Shown here: in pieces, positions 41,343 to 50,267 of the stretch
How positions within the stretch are numbered: the first letter of the stretch is position 1
Layout of the letters: each line of letters begins with the position of its first letter
DNA from: Orrella marina
GTDB taxonomy: Bacteria; Pseudomonadota; Gammaproteobacteria; Burkholderiales; Burkholderiaceae_B
NCBI RefSeq assembly: GCF_003058465.1
Contig: NZ_CP028901.1
Location: 1,550,001-1,614,000, forward strand
Length of the DNA: 64,000 nucleotides
Direction of reading: 5' to 3'
Translations under genes and position numbers: made by a program
The notes under the pieces: generated by a model
Told to the model about the DNA's origin: nothing
What the model saw: only the letters and a program-made list of their open reading frames with translations
The model's database searches: none

Positions 41343-41732
41343 TCACGATCGGCCCCCGTTGATGCACATCTTCTGGCGAGTCCCTTTGAACCTGAAGGCC
41401 AGGCAAGGCGGCTGAATTGCAACTAGCTGGAATGACTGCTCGAACGGCTTTTGGGCAGATCGCTGACCCTGAACAAACTCCACCGTCTTACCCCGGTAGC
41501 GCACCTGTGCATGAAGGCTGGGCTCAACACCCCAGATCCCAACCAGCTCAAACACAGGAGTTACCACGCCGGACGGTGCCCGGTTCTGAGCGCGCAACAT
41601 AGCCACAGACTCTTCGTGCAGCAAGTCACCTACAGTCATTGACGAGACCAGAACCGGCAAACCAGACAACAAAACAGTTGAAAACAAACGGACGGCCAAT
41701 TTTCTAATCGATTCAGGTTGCTTATGACACAT
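41343..41732 (-). CDS. pilP: Type IVb pilus protein PilP-like
   Basis: A 129-residue protein with an N-terminal signal or anchor (LFSTVLLSGLPVLVSSMTVG). A small domain follows with PVFELVGIWGVEPSLHAQVRYRG and FQLVAIQPPCLAFRF then KMCI, a cysteine pair that could form a disulfide in the periplasm. PilP of R64-type systems is a small periplasmic connector. It overlaps pilO by 11 bases and is 113 bp from the ATPase gene. GGAG lies 9 bases ahead of ATG 41732. Assignment rests mainly on position and size. Confidence 0.65.
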   Translation of the reverse strand: MCHKQPESIRKLAVRLFSTVLLSGLPVLVSSMTVGDLLHEESVAMLRAQNRAPSGVVTPVFELVGIWGVEPSLHAQVRYRGKTVEFVQGQRSAQKPFEQSFQLVAIQPPCLAFRFKGTRQKMCINGGRS

Positions 41733-43131
41733 CAATCAGATCTCCTTCAAGATAGGCACGTAGCCGAGTTGTTCTGGACTGTTCTAAGCTTGGGCTGAGC
41801 ACTTCCAGATGCATGGATTTCCATCGAACAAGAACGGGCAGACTCTCTACTCTGGACAGATGACGCAAAGGCAGGCTCAGCCGAATCATCCGGCGTTGAA
41901 GTCGTTGTGCAGGCAGAGAACTGGCAGGCCGGCCATCCCCGTCATACGCCCCCGTTCCGTCAGTTTGGGAATGTGAGCCGAGCTCGTCCGCTACATTTGC
42001 CGAGATCAGATCGATCACCGGAACTGGTTGGCTGAGCTCGATTGAATAAGTGAATGCAGAAAGATCCTGCAAGCTTGTAAGCCATCCGGATCCTGCCTCC
42101 TTTTCCACCGGCTGAGATGAAAGTTCATCATGCCTCAGGCGGCGTGGCCGGTAAGGCAGACTTCGAACTGCTTCGGTTCTGTCGATCGAGGATGGAACAA
42201 TTTGCCAACCAGCCTCGACAACTGATGACAAATGGAGATTCGTCACACCTGGCGCCTGCCTCGAATAAATGGCACGGCAATCCACCGTTCGGAGTCCCCA
42301 GTCACAAAAGACACGCTCCAGAAGCCATCCAGGTGGATCAACGGGAAGGCCATTCCAGATCTGCGCAACTCGGCTCACATCGGCAGGAGTGATTAGCTCA
42401 ATCACTGCTTTCTCGTTCGGAGGTATGTGCAACTGATGGTGTGCGCTCTCACGGTGCGAGCCACGCCCATCAACAGACGGAGCCCATCTCACCCATGCGA
42501 TCAGGCACAAAGTAACCAGAGCAAGAAGCAAGATCCACTTTGCGGGGAACGTGCGAAGCCGGCGCAGTGTTGCTCTGGAGTCGGCGCGGGGATTGCGAAG
42601 GAAATCCAAAGCTGATGCCGAACTCAGATCGGACTCTGGCAAATCGTGCTGATCGATCTGCAAATTTATAAATCGCTGGCGGATTGAGGACTCAATATCC
42701 TGCACCTGTTCTTGCGAGTCAACCCAACAATCCGTCTGGCTGAGAACATTTCCCTCGCTGACTGCAACCACCCAATGCCGTCCCCCCTGAAGTCGCAGAA
42801 TCAGCATGTGCGCCCCGACTGGGCGTTGACTTGCATACTGCACCGCCGCACTGTGCCCGTGTGCCTCCCGTATCGATCCTTTTGGAGCATGCGGCAGAAA
42901 GCCGACAGTACCGGCGCCTGTCTGCGGCCCTGCCCACCACCGAATACGCTCCCGACGCAATTGTCTAAGTAGCAACTTCCGGCTTCTGGCTCCAACCGTG
43001 GGCAACCATTTCAACCCGAACACCCAATACTGACGTTTGCCTGGGCAGTGCAAGACCCTGCAACCAGGTGCGTACTCGTGCCAGGTCCAACCCGGATCCG
43101 TGACGGAGGTCGTGGTCTCTATGGCATCCAC
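41722..43131 (-). CDS. pilO: Type IVb pilus protein PilO2-like
   Basis: A 469-residue protein. The N-terminal cytoplasmic half has YWVFGLKWLPTVGARSRKLL and VGFLPHAPKG, typical of the PilO2 family. One membrane segment is near residues 199-216 (WILLLALVTLCLIAWVRW), and the C-terminal periplasmic part contains a WLTSLQDLSAFTYSIELSQP stretch followed by a charged end. GTG 43131 is chosen as start because AGGAGG precedes it and it directly follows the pilN stop; no ATG exists in the region. PilO and PilP link the platform to the secretin. Confidence 0.8.
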   Translation of the reverse strand: MDAIETTTSVTDPGWTWHEYAPGCRVLHCPGKRQYWVFGLKWLPTVGARSRKLLLRQLRRERIRWWAGPQTGAGTVGFLPHAPKGSIREAHGHSAAVQYASQRPVGAHMLILRLQGGRHWVVAVSEGNVLSQTDCWVDSQEQVQDIESSIRQRFINLQIDQHDLPESDLSSASALDFLRNPRADSRATLRRLRTFPAKWILLLALVTLCLIAWVRWAPSVDGRGSHRESAHHQLHIPPNEKAVIELITPADVSRVAQIWNGLPVDPPGWLLERVFCDWGLRTVDCRAIYSRQAPGVTNLHLSSVVEAGWQIVPSSIDRTEAVRSLPYRPRRLRHDELSSQPVEKEAGSGWLTSLQDLSAFTYSIELSQPVPVIDLISANVADELGSHSQTDGTGAYDGDGRPASSLPAQRLQRRMIRLSLPLRHLSRVESLPVLVRWKSMHLEVLSPSLEQSRTTRLRAYLEGDLIDVS

Positions 43132-43132
43132 G

Positions 43133-44707
43133 TCAGAGTCCCTCCTCGATCTGGGCAGTGACAAAAATCAACGTCATTCGCTGCTGTTTGGCCAGTCGGT
43201 CGTGCCCACCTGTTGCTCGGGGCATATCGGGAGCGAGCCGACTACCCTCATTCTGCTCTTCTCGCTCTTCAAAACCCGCAATCAGAACGGGGCTACCTGG
43301 ACGCAACGCAACCTGCTGGACGGTCCCGCTTCCGTGGACGGTCAGCTGCTGAATTTGATAGGAATTACGTTCGCTGCCAAACTGTAGTGCTTTGAGCGGC
43401 ATCGCAACTGTGTTGTCATAGGCCACAGAGAGCAGAATCTGCCCATCGTCCTGGACATCTGGCACGAGCGTCAGGAACGCCCCGGTTGTCTCACGTTTCT
43501 GGCTGACAGCTACCCCGGGCTGATTCACGCTTTCCTCACCCTTGCGAGTGGTGCTTGAGAGAGCCTGAACCTGATCCACATACGTGAAAGTGGATCGAAC
43601 TGCGTGAGTCACTGGTCGTCGGTTAAGTGTGACGACTGGAACCACCGTGTGACGCAATACGTTGGCATAGTCGGCCAATGCTTTTACCGTCAAGCTGGCG
43701 CTTATCATCCCGGCGCTCGCATTTGCTTGCATGACTGCAGGCGCAGAACCAGTTGAGTGATTGCCCCCGCCGACAGCCATGAGACCGTGCGCAAACGCCA
43801 GAGACCAGTCAAGGCCTTGCTCCTGTCCCGCCTTCTGAGTAACGGTCATCTCCTCAAATACAAGTCTGACCCGCAGGCTCATCGATCGATTAATTGCTTC
43901 GAGATAAGTCGCGATCGACTCTAGTGCCGCTGGCGTATCGGTCACGACAATAGATGTCAAGGATCCCGCCTGGGCCGAGACATTACCTGCTCGGGTCAGA
44001 AACGGCTCCAGACGATGCCTGATCGCATCCAGAACGGGTTCTCGATCCAGAGTCAACGTCGTCTGAGCGGCACTTTGAAAGCCCTCGCTGGCAGACGACC
44101 CACCACGTCCGAGCTTCATCTCGCTTGCCGCTGAAAGGGTTAGAGCCCTCACATCGAACACACGGGTCTGAGTTCGATAGAACTCAATGCCGCGTGAGGT
44201 ATAGCGCCAGTGAACATCGTGCTCGGCGGCCACAACATCCAGGATAGTAGCCAGTGGGAATGTTCCACTTGGCATCTGCCTTTGCATCGGCTGCGACAAA
44301 TGCTGAACCGACTCCAGGCCTTGCAATCTGGGCATGAAGTGATGAGCAGGCAGCAGTGCATCAGGCAGAACTCTGACTGGAATCGATGTCGCAAGCGCGA
44401 TCCTGTTCGCAACTTGTTGTAGCGAACCTCGCTTGTCCTGAAAAACAAGAGTTGTCTTTAACTGAGTGCGCAAAGCCTCTGGCATAGTCACTTCACTAGC
44501 CAGTGCGACTGGCTTTCCGGACACCCATGGCTTGGAGACAATCTGAGCCCCCTCGCTCGCACGTGGTTCGTTGAAAGTTTCACGCGCCATCGCCATCTGG
44601 GACTTGGCGACTTCGATGGTGTTTTGACTCTGAGCGAGATCCTGGTCAAGTCCGCATGCGCTTAAGACGCATGCAAAAGTCAGGCTGAGCATCGAGAGAG
44701 GACGCAT
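43133..44707 (-). CDS. pilN: Type IVb pilus secretin lipoprotein PilN
   Basis: A 524-residue outer membrane secretin. A lipoprotein signal ends at VLSAC (Cys about residue 18). The N domains include VANRIALATSIPVRVLP and FPLATILDVVAAEHDVHW; a ring-building domain has SIVVTDTPAALESIATYLEA, followed by NRSMSLRVRLVFEEM. The secretin core carries TLNRRPVTHAVRSTFTYVD, FLTLVPDVQDDGQILLSVAY and, near the end, PVLIAGFEEREEQ, a pattern of PilN/BfpB-type secretins. ATG 44707 fits GGAGG 9 bases upstream; it lies 2 bp after pilL. It forms the pilus exit channel. Confidence 0.88.
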   Translation of the reverse strand: MRPLSMLSLTFACVLSACGLDQDLAQSQNTIEVAKSQMAMARETFNEPRASEGAQIVSKPWVSGKPVALASEVTMPEALRTQLKTTLVFQDKRGSLQQVANRIALATSIPVRVLPDALLPAHHFMPRLQGLESVQHLSQPMQRQMPSGTFPLATILDVVAAEHDVHWRYTSRGIEFYRTQTRVFDVRALTLSAASEMKLGRGGSSASEGFQSAAQTTLTLDREPVLDAIRHRLEPFLTRAGNVSAQAGSLTSIVVTDTPAALESIATYLEAINRSMSLRVRLVFEEMTVTQKAGQEQGLDWSLAFAHGLMAVGGGNHSTGSAPAVMQANASAGMISASLTVKALADYANVLRHTVVPVVTLNRRPVTHAVRSTFTYVDQVQALSSTTRKGEESVNQPGVAVSQKRETTGAFLTLVPDVQDDGQILLSVAYDNTVAMPLKALQFGSERNSYQIQQLTVHGSGTVQQVALRPGSPVLIAGFEEREEQNEGSRLAPDMPRATGGHDRLAKQQRMTLIFVTAQIEEGL

Positions 44708-44709
44708 GA

Positions 44710-45489
44710 TCACTGCCCTCCGATCTGTTTGGCGGTAGGGTCGCAGGATTCGTTTGCCGAGATCACGCGTAGCACTCTATTGGCATAGAAGCACGGTTGC
44801 AAGGGCCGACCTGCTATGTCGGTAGCAGCAAGCAACGCACGTACCGCAGAGATGAAACTCCCTTCAAAACGGGCGCTAGCTGTAATCGGCAAATCAACCG
44901 GGACAGCCCAGTGACCATTCTCGAAATGCCATCGATGGTCTGCCGCCCATCGCATCAGCGCCTGCCGAATAGTCTGATCCTGCATCTGCAGTTCAAACAA
45001 ATCCGCCTCAAATTTCTGTCTTGCGCCTTGTGTATCTGTGGCAGAGCTGGCGATCGCTGAAGCAGGTCGCTCCCTGACCTGAGGTTGGCGACTGGCGTTG
45101 AAATGCTCGCGACCATGTCTGGCATCAGCCCTGAGCATTCCTCCTTGAAAGCGAAGCTGGCGCCACTGCCCGTCAATCACCGAGAACTTGCCGTGCCTGC
45201 GCGGTTCAGCGACTTGCCACTGACCGGCATCAAGCACAAATACGGAGGGAACTGGCTGGCCTGGGTGCCACTGTAGCCATACACGCCACTGATCCGAGAA
45301 AATCTGTAATGGGGCAACCCGGCGATCACCGCTGAGATACCAGTCGAAATCGGGCTCGCCAATCAGTTGAAACTGGTCTGCTGGTGGACGCAGGGTACGT
45401 GCAGAGCCATCCTTATCCGAACTGCAACCGGATAGCACGAGCACACCTGCCAAGGCCGCTGTCATCGCGCAAAGACATCTCCTGCTCAT
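44710..45489 (-). CDS. pilL: PilL-like lipoprotein with C-terminal TcpQ domain
   Basis: A 259-residue lipoprotein (lipobox VLVLSGC, Cys about residue 22). The C-terminal 90 residues (QTIRQALMRWAADHRWHFEN, then SARFEGSFISAVRALLAATD, FYANRVLRVI) match the TcpQ/PilL-type domain that helps place the secretin. ATG 45489 has GGGAG 7 bases upstream. It is the first gene of the operon. R64 PilL is longer; this one is compact. Confidence 0.75.
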   Translation of the reverse strand: MSRRCLCAMTAALAGVLVLSGCSSDKDGSARTLRPPADQFQLIGEPDFDWYLSGDRRVAPLQIFSDQWRVWLQWHPGQPVPSVFVLDAGQWQVAEPRRHGKFSVIDGQWRQLRFQGGMLRADARHGREHFNASRQPQVRERPASAIASSATDTQGARQKFEADLFELQMQDQTIRQALMRWAADHRWHFENGHWAVPVDLPITASARFEGSFISAVRALLAATDIAGRPLQPCFYANRVLRVISANESCDPTAKQIGGQ

Positions 45490-46550
45490 CACAATACTCC
45501 CGGATACCGCGACACACTTGTCGGGAGAGGATCAAAGACGACCCCCTTTGTTGATCAAGGGCCGAATCATGCACCTTGCCGGGCAGATCAACAATTGTGT
45601 TGAGCAACAATAGAAAATGCCACAGTACGAAAAATACTATGAGCAACACCACCCTGTTTTGTAACAGAAGGAAGTTCGCGAGCAGGATGAGTTCCGGTTT
45701 AGTCCTGTTTCCAGGCGAGTCGGACATCAAGACCCAACGCTGCACTCATGACCCAACCGATGACCCTAAGGTGGTCACGATCGACCGGAATACCCACGCT
45801 ACGGTACAGATCTCCACGCAGCTCATCGAGCAACAAGGCAGGAGAGAGCCATCGTAAGCAAACAGAGAGTTTGCTGAACACTCGATGAAAGTAGCGAAAC
45901 CGGACTGGCTTCCGCGTATAGGTTCGGCTGACTACGTAGCGTAGGACAGATGAAATATTCTTTGATTCTCGCATCGTCACGACCGATGAGAAAACTCATC
46001 GCCTTCCAAGGCATCTGACAAGCCGAAGCAATCTGAGCATCAGGTTTATCTGAATCACTTATGACACCCAACAGTCGCCTGTCAGACGTGCCAAAGGTCA
46101 TGGAGCCTCGAAATATCAAGGTTTCGAAACGAGAAACCACGCGGCCCTACTGACAAGCCTTGATGCTGCTTTGATAAATAGCGAACACATTCCCCTCCTG
46201 GAGTCTATCGGACTTCTCAAAAATCGATTGAGACCGGTCAAAAATAAACTTTTACTTAGTTGTTTTTGACGAAATACAGCGATTTCGTGAGGCGGGTTTT
46301 CGCAAAAGCTTAGCGAATCGCATTCGTGGCGTGCCGAGAAATCCTGAGTCCGACAGGTTCCTGGGAAAACGAAGCTTGCTCAAGTTGGCAGGTGCTTTAT
46401 AGGAGACATTTCCGATAATGGGCTGCCGGGACATGGAGTTAACAGGGAGTCCGATCACGCCCACCCCCTGGTGGGCGTACACTCAGCGCTTGAGCAATCC
46501 TTTTACTTCGATCGAGAGTCGCTCAGCCTTGACGCAAGGCTGAGCAGATC
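45490..46550. other. Unassigned region upstream of the pilus operon
   Basis: About 1.06 kb with no recognisable gene. Two overlapping minus-strand open frames exist (45699-45980, with ELRGDLYRSVGIPVDRDHLR; and 45823-46140), neither with a family match I recognise. The stretch nearest pilL is A/T-rich with repeated TTGTTG/CAACAA motifs and an inverted repeat CCCTT...AAGGG near 45550, the likely promoter region. A 9-bp-stem hairpin (ACGCCCACC/GGTGGGCGT) lies at 46457-46478. Confidence 0.45.
46521..46545 (-). terminator. Hairpin after the UgpB-like gene
   Basis: A perfect 11-bp stem (GCTCAGCCTTG/CAAGGCTGAGC) with a 3-base loop begins 5 bases after the stop codon at 46551. No U-tract follows on the minus strand, so it may act as an RNA 3' end stabiliser instead. 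Confidence 0.5.
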
Positions 46551-47849
46551 TTACTTACCAGTGTTGATCATCCGCTCAGCTGGAGCTTTCGCTTCCTGCA
46601 AGGCTGACATAGGTGGGGCCTCATCGTTAATCGCACGGTTAAAGCCCGTATTCAAGATTGCACGCGCGCGGGGATAGTGGGGCGCACGAAATCCGCGGCT
46701 ATCCTTGTTATGAGTCTTATGCATCTTCTCGATGAACTCACGTGCGCCGGGCGCACGATCGTAAAAAGCCACATCTGATGCTCGGAAAGCAGCATCAGTC
46801 AACGGCAGAAAACCTGTCTGCTGATGCCATCTGGCTGCAATTACAGGTGTCGCTAAAAAAGCAAGAAACTCCGCAGAAGCCTTGTTTCGGTCTGCCGACT
46901 GACCACTCAACAGCCACAGAGCGCCACCACCCACGAATGGGGCACCTGGGGTCTTGGTCTCTTGAGGATAATAGGGTACAGGCGCCACACCAAAGCGCAC
47001 GCCCGACGGGCGCAGTGTTCCCAACGCAGATGAGGTCGTGGTCAGGACGGCACATCGCCCTTCAGCAAATGCACGGTCCGGCTCGCTATCATCGGTACTC
47101 ATGATCAGCAGATCTGTTTTCTTCCAGGACACCATTAGCGAAAGATGCCGCATGTACAAGGTGCCAAAGTTAAAGCTCAGATTCTTTGCATTGGTCAACC
47201 CGTTATCCGGCTTGAGATAAAGCTCCCCGTTAACAGGAGCCAGGTTTTCAAGATGGACATTGACTTGCTGGGCCGAGGCGTATGGACACTGATAATTGCC
47301 GACATTGCGCAGCTCAAGCAAATGATGCTGCAGATCGGCCCAGGTGTCTGCCGGTTTGTTAATGTCCAGCCCGGCACTTCGGTAAGCGTCCGTGTTGTAG
47401 AACATGACCGGAACTTCAGCCATAAAAGGGAACGCCAGCAGCCGTCCTTTCGAGTCTCTCACAAAAGAAGTCGTTTTCTCGAGGAACCAGGAGGCATCCT
47501 TGATCGGATACTTGGACAGAAGCCGGTAAAGAGGCAACACCTCCTTGTGCTGAGCAATCACTTCCGGTGCATGTGTATCGTGCAATTGCACAAGATCAGG
47601 CTTCTTGCGATCTCCCTTGATGGCTTTCTGGGCCGCCTCAACCAAGTCCTGCTGGCTGGAGAAACGAGTCAGATCAACCGAAGCACCTTTGGCCTGCTTG
47701 TTGAAATCAGAAACCAGTGCCTCAAAGGCCGTACGATTCGGTCCGGTCAGGGAGTGCCAGACCTCGATCTCGACCGCATGTACGGGAATGACTGCACCAC
47801 CGATCATGACTGCGGATGTAGCAATCAAATTGCGCATCAAATATTTCAC
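46551..47849 (-). CDS. UgpB-like extracellular solute-binding protein (family 1)
   Basis: A 432-residue periplasmic binding protein with a signal peptide cleaved after about residue 25 (IGGAVIPVHA/VEIEVW). The mature start, EIEVWHSLTGPNRTAFEALV, and KKPDLVQLHDTHAPEVI, LLAFPFMAEVPVMFYNTDAY and PFVGGGALWLLSG follow the UgpB/MalE-type family pattern, which fits glycerol-3-phosphate or sugar binding. No permease or ATPase genes lie in this window next to it, so the ligand and partner transporter are unknown. It is 60 bp downstream of dadA. Confidence 0.85.
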   Translation of the reverse strand: MKYLMRNLIATSAVMIGGAVIPVHAVEIEVWHSLTGPNRTAFEALVSDFNKQAKGASVDLTRFSSQQDLVEAAQKAIKGDRKKPDLVQLHDTHAPEVIAQHKEVLPLYRLLSKYPIKDASWFLEKTTSFVRDSKGRLLAFPFMAEVPVMFYNTDAYRSAGLDINKPADTWADLQHHLLELRNVGNYQCPYASAQQVNVHLENLAPVNGELYLKPDNGLTNAKNLSFNFGTLYMRHLSLMVSWKKTDLLIMSTDDSEPDRAFAEGRCAVLTTTSSALGTLRPSGVRFGVAPVPYYPQETKTPGAPFVGGGALWLLSGQSADRNKASAEFLAFLATPVIAARWHQQTGFLPLTDAAFRASDVAFYDRAPGAREFIEKMHKTHNKDSRGFRAPHYPRARAILNTGFNRAINDEAPPMSALQEAKAPAERMINTGK

Positions 47850-47909
47850 AGACCCTTCCTTTTACAAAAAACCTGCAGACTATAGCCAAGATGGCGCTGC
47901 AGGCGAAAC

Positions 47910-49166
47910 TCAGATTCCTACAAACGGAAATTCCGGTTCGGGCTTCTGCCCGTTGACGATGTCTGCCAGAGCTCTGCCCGACCCCACGCCCATCGTCCAG
48001 CCCAGCGTCCCGTGTCCAGTGTTGAGATACAGATTGGGAATTCGTGTCCTACCGATCAGCGGTACGTTAGAGGGAGTGGACGGACGAAGCCCGGACCAGT
48101 ATCTGACATTGTCAAAGTCAAGAATTTCGGGAAATAGTTCCCGGGCCAGTTCTGACATCCTTGTGCAACGAGCTGGATTGAGCGTTCTCGAATATCCTGA
48201 AAGCTCCGCAGTGCCAGCCATGCGCAGCTCGTTGCCAAGACGGGAGAAAACCACCTTGTTCAAGCTGTCCGTGAGGCTGACCTTGGGTGCTGCATCAGGA
48301 TCAAGAATCGGAAACGTGGCTGAATAACCTTTGGTCGGATAGATCAGGCAGTGAACACCGAGTGGGCGCATCAGTTGAGGAGTGAAACTCCCCAGACTAA
48401 CCACGAATGCATCAGCATCGACCCGCCCATAACTACCATCATCACGAATAATCTCGACAGCTGCCGCACGTCCGTTCTCGCAGATCACCCGCGTGATTCG
48501 TGTCGAGAACATAAATTTCACACCTTTAGACTCAGCCCTCTCGGCGAGTTCCTGTGTGAAGACCCTGGCATCACCGCTCTCGTCTGTGGCAGTGAAATCG
48601 CCACCCACAATTGATGCGCGATGCGCAGCCAGTGCAGGCTCAATCTGAACAACTTCGTCAGCTGTGATCACCCTGCGGTCAACACCAAAATCCCGCATCA
48701 CGTCGGCGGCCTTCTGAGACCCCTCAAACTCCTTGGGATCCCGATAAAAATTCAGAATTCCGAGCTCGAGGTGCTTGTAATCGATCTGCAGAGATTCGCG
48801 CATCAATTTGAGTGTCTCATGACTGTACTGCGCAAGTCTGACCATCGCCTCGATATTCGGAACCAGTCGTGACGGCAAACACTCCCGCAAAAACGCCAGA
48901 CCCCAGATCCATTGCCGCCAGTCGAACTGTGGTCTGAATAGCAGAGGTGCGTCATCTTTGGTGAGCCACTTGAGCAACTTGAGAGGCGCCTGCGGATTCG
49001 CCCAGGGCTCCGCATACGAAACAGATATCTGCCCACCATTGGCAAAAGAGGTTTCCTGGGCGACTCCCGTCTCGCGATCAATGACCACCACATCATGGCC
49101 GGCTTCACGAAGCCACCAAGCGGAGCTGGTGCCCACAATCCCACTGCCAAGTACGACAACCTTCAT
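47910..49166 (-). CDS. dadA: D-amino acid dehydrogenase DadA
   Basis: A 418-residue flavoprotein that oxidises D-amino acids to 2-oxo acids at the membrane. The FAD motif is MKVVVLGSGIVGTSSAWWLR, then VVVIDRETGVAQETSFANGG and SYAEPWANP, which are specific to DadA. The C-terminus has YWSGLRPSTPSNVPLIGRTR and LYLNTGHGTLGWTMGVGSGR. No alr/dadX racemase or lrp-like gene is adjacent. Confidence 0.94.
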   Translation of the reverse strand: MKVVVLGSGIVGTSSAWWLREAGHDVVVIDRETGVAQETSFANGGQISVSYAEPWANPQAPLKLLKWLTKDDAPLLFRPQFDWRQWIWGLAFLRECLPSRLVPNIEAMVRLAQYSHETLKLMRESLQIDYKHLELGILNFYRDPKEFEGSQKAADVMRDFGVDRRVITADEVVQIEPALAAHRASIVGGDFTATDESGDARVFTQELAERAESKGVKFMFSTRITRVICENGRAAAVEIIRDDGSYGRVDADAFVVSLGSFTPQLMRPLGVHCLIYPTKGYSATFPILDPDAAPKVSLTDSLNKVVFSRLGNELRMAGTAELSGYSRTLNPARCTRMSELARELFPEILDFDNVRYWSGLRPSTPSNVPLIGRTRIPNLYLNTGHGTLGWTMGVGSGRALADIVNGQKPEPEFPFVGI

Positions 49167-49214
49167 GAAAAGCCTCCCGGCGTTCTATGGTTATCAGATC
49201 AACTTAGTTTAGCT

Positions 49215-50255
49215 TCAGCCTTGTGCTGCATCAGCTGCTGGCGTAAAAGCATCCATAAAAAATGCCTCTTCCGGCAGTCCTGCAGCATCAAAACTGTGGC
49301 GAGCCGCCTCGACCATGGCCGGATTGCCGCAAGCATACACCTCGTGACTGCCCAGATCAGGAAAATCGTCCAGAACAGCCTGATGTACAAAACCTGTCCG
49401 CCCCGTCCAGCCGTCCTCCGGCAGGGCATCAGAGATGACTGGAATGTAACGGAAACCAGGCAGCTTCTCCTGCCAACTGCTCGCCAGATCGCTCATGTAA
49501 AGGTCACGGGGACGTCGACCTCCCCAATACAGGATCGCAGGCCTGGGATTGGACTGCGCGATCATCTGTTCGATGATTGCCTTGATAGGCGCAAATCCAG
49601 TCCCGCTAGCCAGGAAGATGATAGGTTTGTCATTATCCTGACGCAGAAAAAACGACCCGAGAGGCCCTTCAAAGCGCAGGATCTCCCTCTCTTTCATCTT
49701 GGTAGCTCCAGCACCAAACACATGATCCGTAAAATAGCCTCCCGGCATGTGGCGTACATGCAACTCAAGCTGATTGGCGCCCTCAGGCGGCGTGGCCATT
49801 GAGAAACTGCGCCGCTTGCCGTCCTTGAGCAGCAAGTCAACATACTGGCCAGCGTAGTATCTAAAGGTCTCTGCTGCCGGCAGTTGTAAAGTGAGCACTG
49901 CCACGTCGTGCGATGGCATCTCGATTCCGACAACCCGCACAGGCAACTTTCGAATCTGAATATCCGAAGCCATCCGGACCTCCCGGGACTCGATCACCAT
50001 ATCCGAGCGCGGCATGGCCTGGCACAATAGCGTGAAGCCAGCGTCTAGTTCGTCAGCCGACAGAACCTGCTCTGGCGCATTCCCTGCATCGTACTCACCA
50101 GAAAGGACCTTGCCTTTGCAGCTCGAACATGCCCCGCTACGACAGCTGTAGGGTAGAACTATGCCAGCGGCTAGCGCTGCGTCCAGAACACTCTGGTCAT
50201 CGGTTGCGCTGAACTGATGTTCACTGGGTTCAATCTTGATCTGAAAGGTTGCCAT
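49215..50255 (-). CDS. 2Fe-2S/FNR-type reductase (CDP-6-deoxy-glucoseen reductase family)
   Basis: A 346-residue two-part electron-transfer protein. The N-terminal plant-type ferredoxin domain has cluster cysteines C38, C43, C46 and C78 (LPYSCRSGACSSCKGK; LLCQA). The C-terminal FAD/NAD domain shows the FAD motif RRSFSMATPPEG, IIFLASGTGFAPIKAIIEQM for NAD binding, and the C-terminal VYACGNPAMVEAAR. This family includes AscD and phenol-hydroxylase reductase components; in Burkholderiales a copy commonly lies near parC/dadA. Its physiological partner is unknown. It is 12 bp after parC. Confidence 0.88.
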   Translation of the reverse strand: MATFQIKIEPSEHQFSATDDQSVLDAALAAGIVLPYSCRSGACSSCKGKVLSGEYDAGNAPEQVLSADELDAGFTLLCQAMPRSDMVIESREVRMASDIQIRKLPVRVVGIEMPSHDVAVLTLQLPAAETFRYYAGQYVDLLLKDGKRRSFSMATPPEGANQLELHVRHMPGGYFTDHVFGAGATKMKEREILRFEGPLGSFFLRQDNDKPIIFLASGTGFAPIKAIIEQMIAQSNPRPAILYWGGRRPRDLYMSDLASSWQEKLPGFRYIPVISDALPEDGWTGRTGFVHQAVLDDFPDLGSHEVYACGNPAMVEAARHSFDAAGLPEEAFFMDAFTPAADAAQG

Positions 50256-50267
50256 ATCTGTAATAAC

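Noticed and set aside
45699..45980. A 93-codon minus frame that could be a small gene
   Set aside because: No recognised domain and no good ribosome binding site; noted only within the unassigned region.
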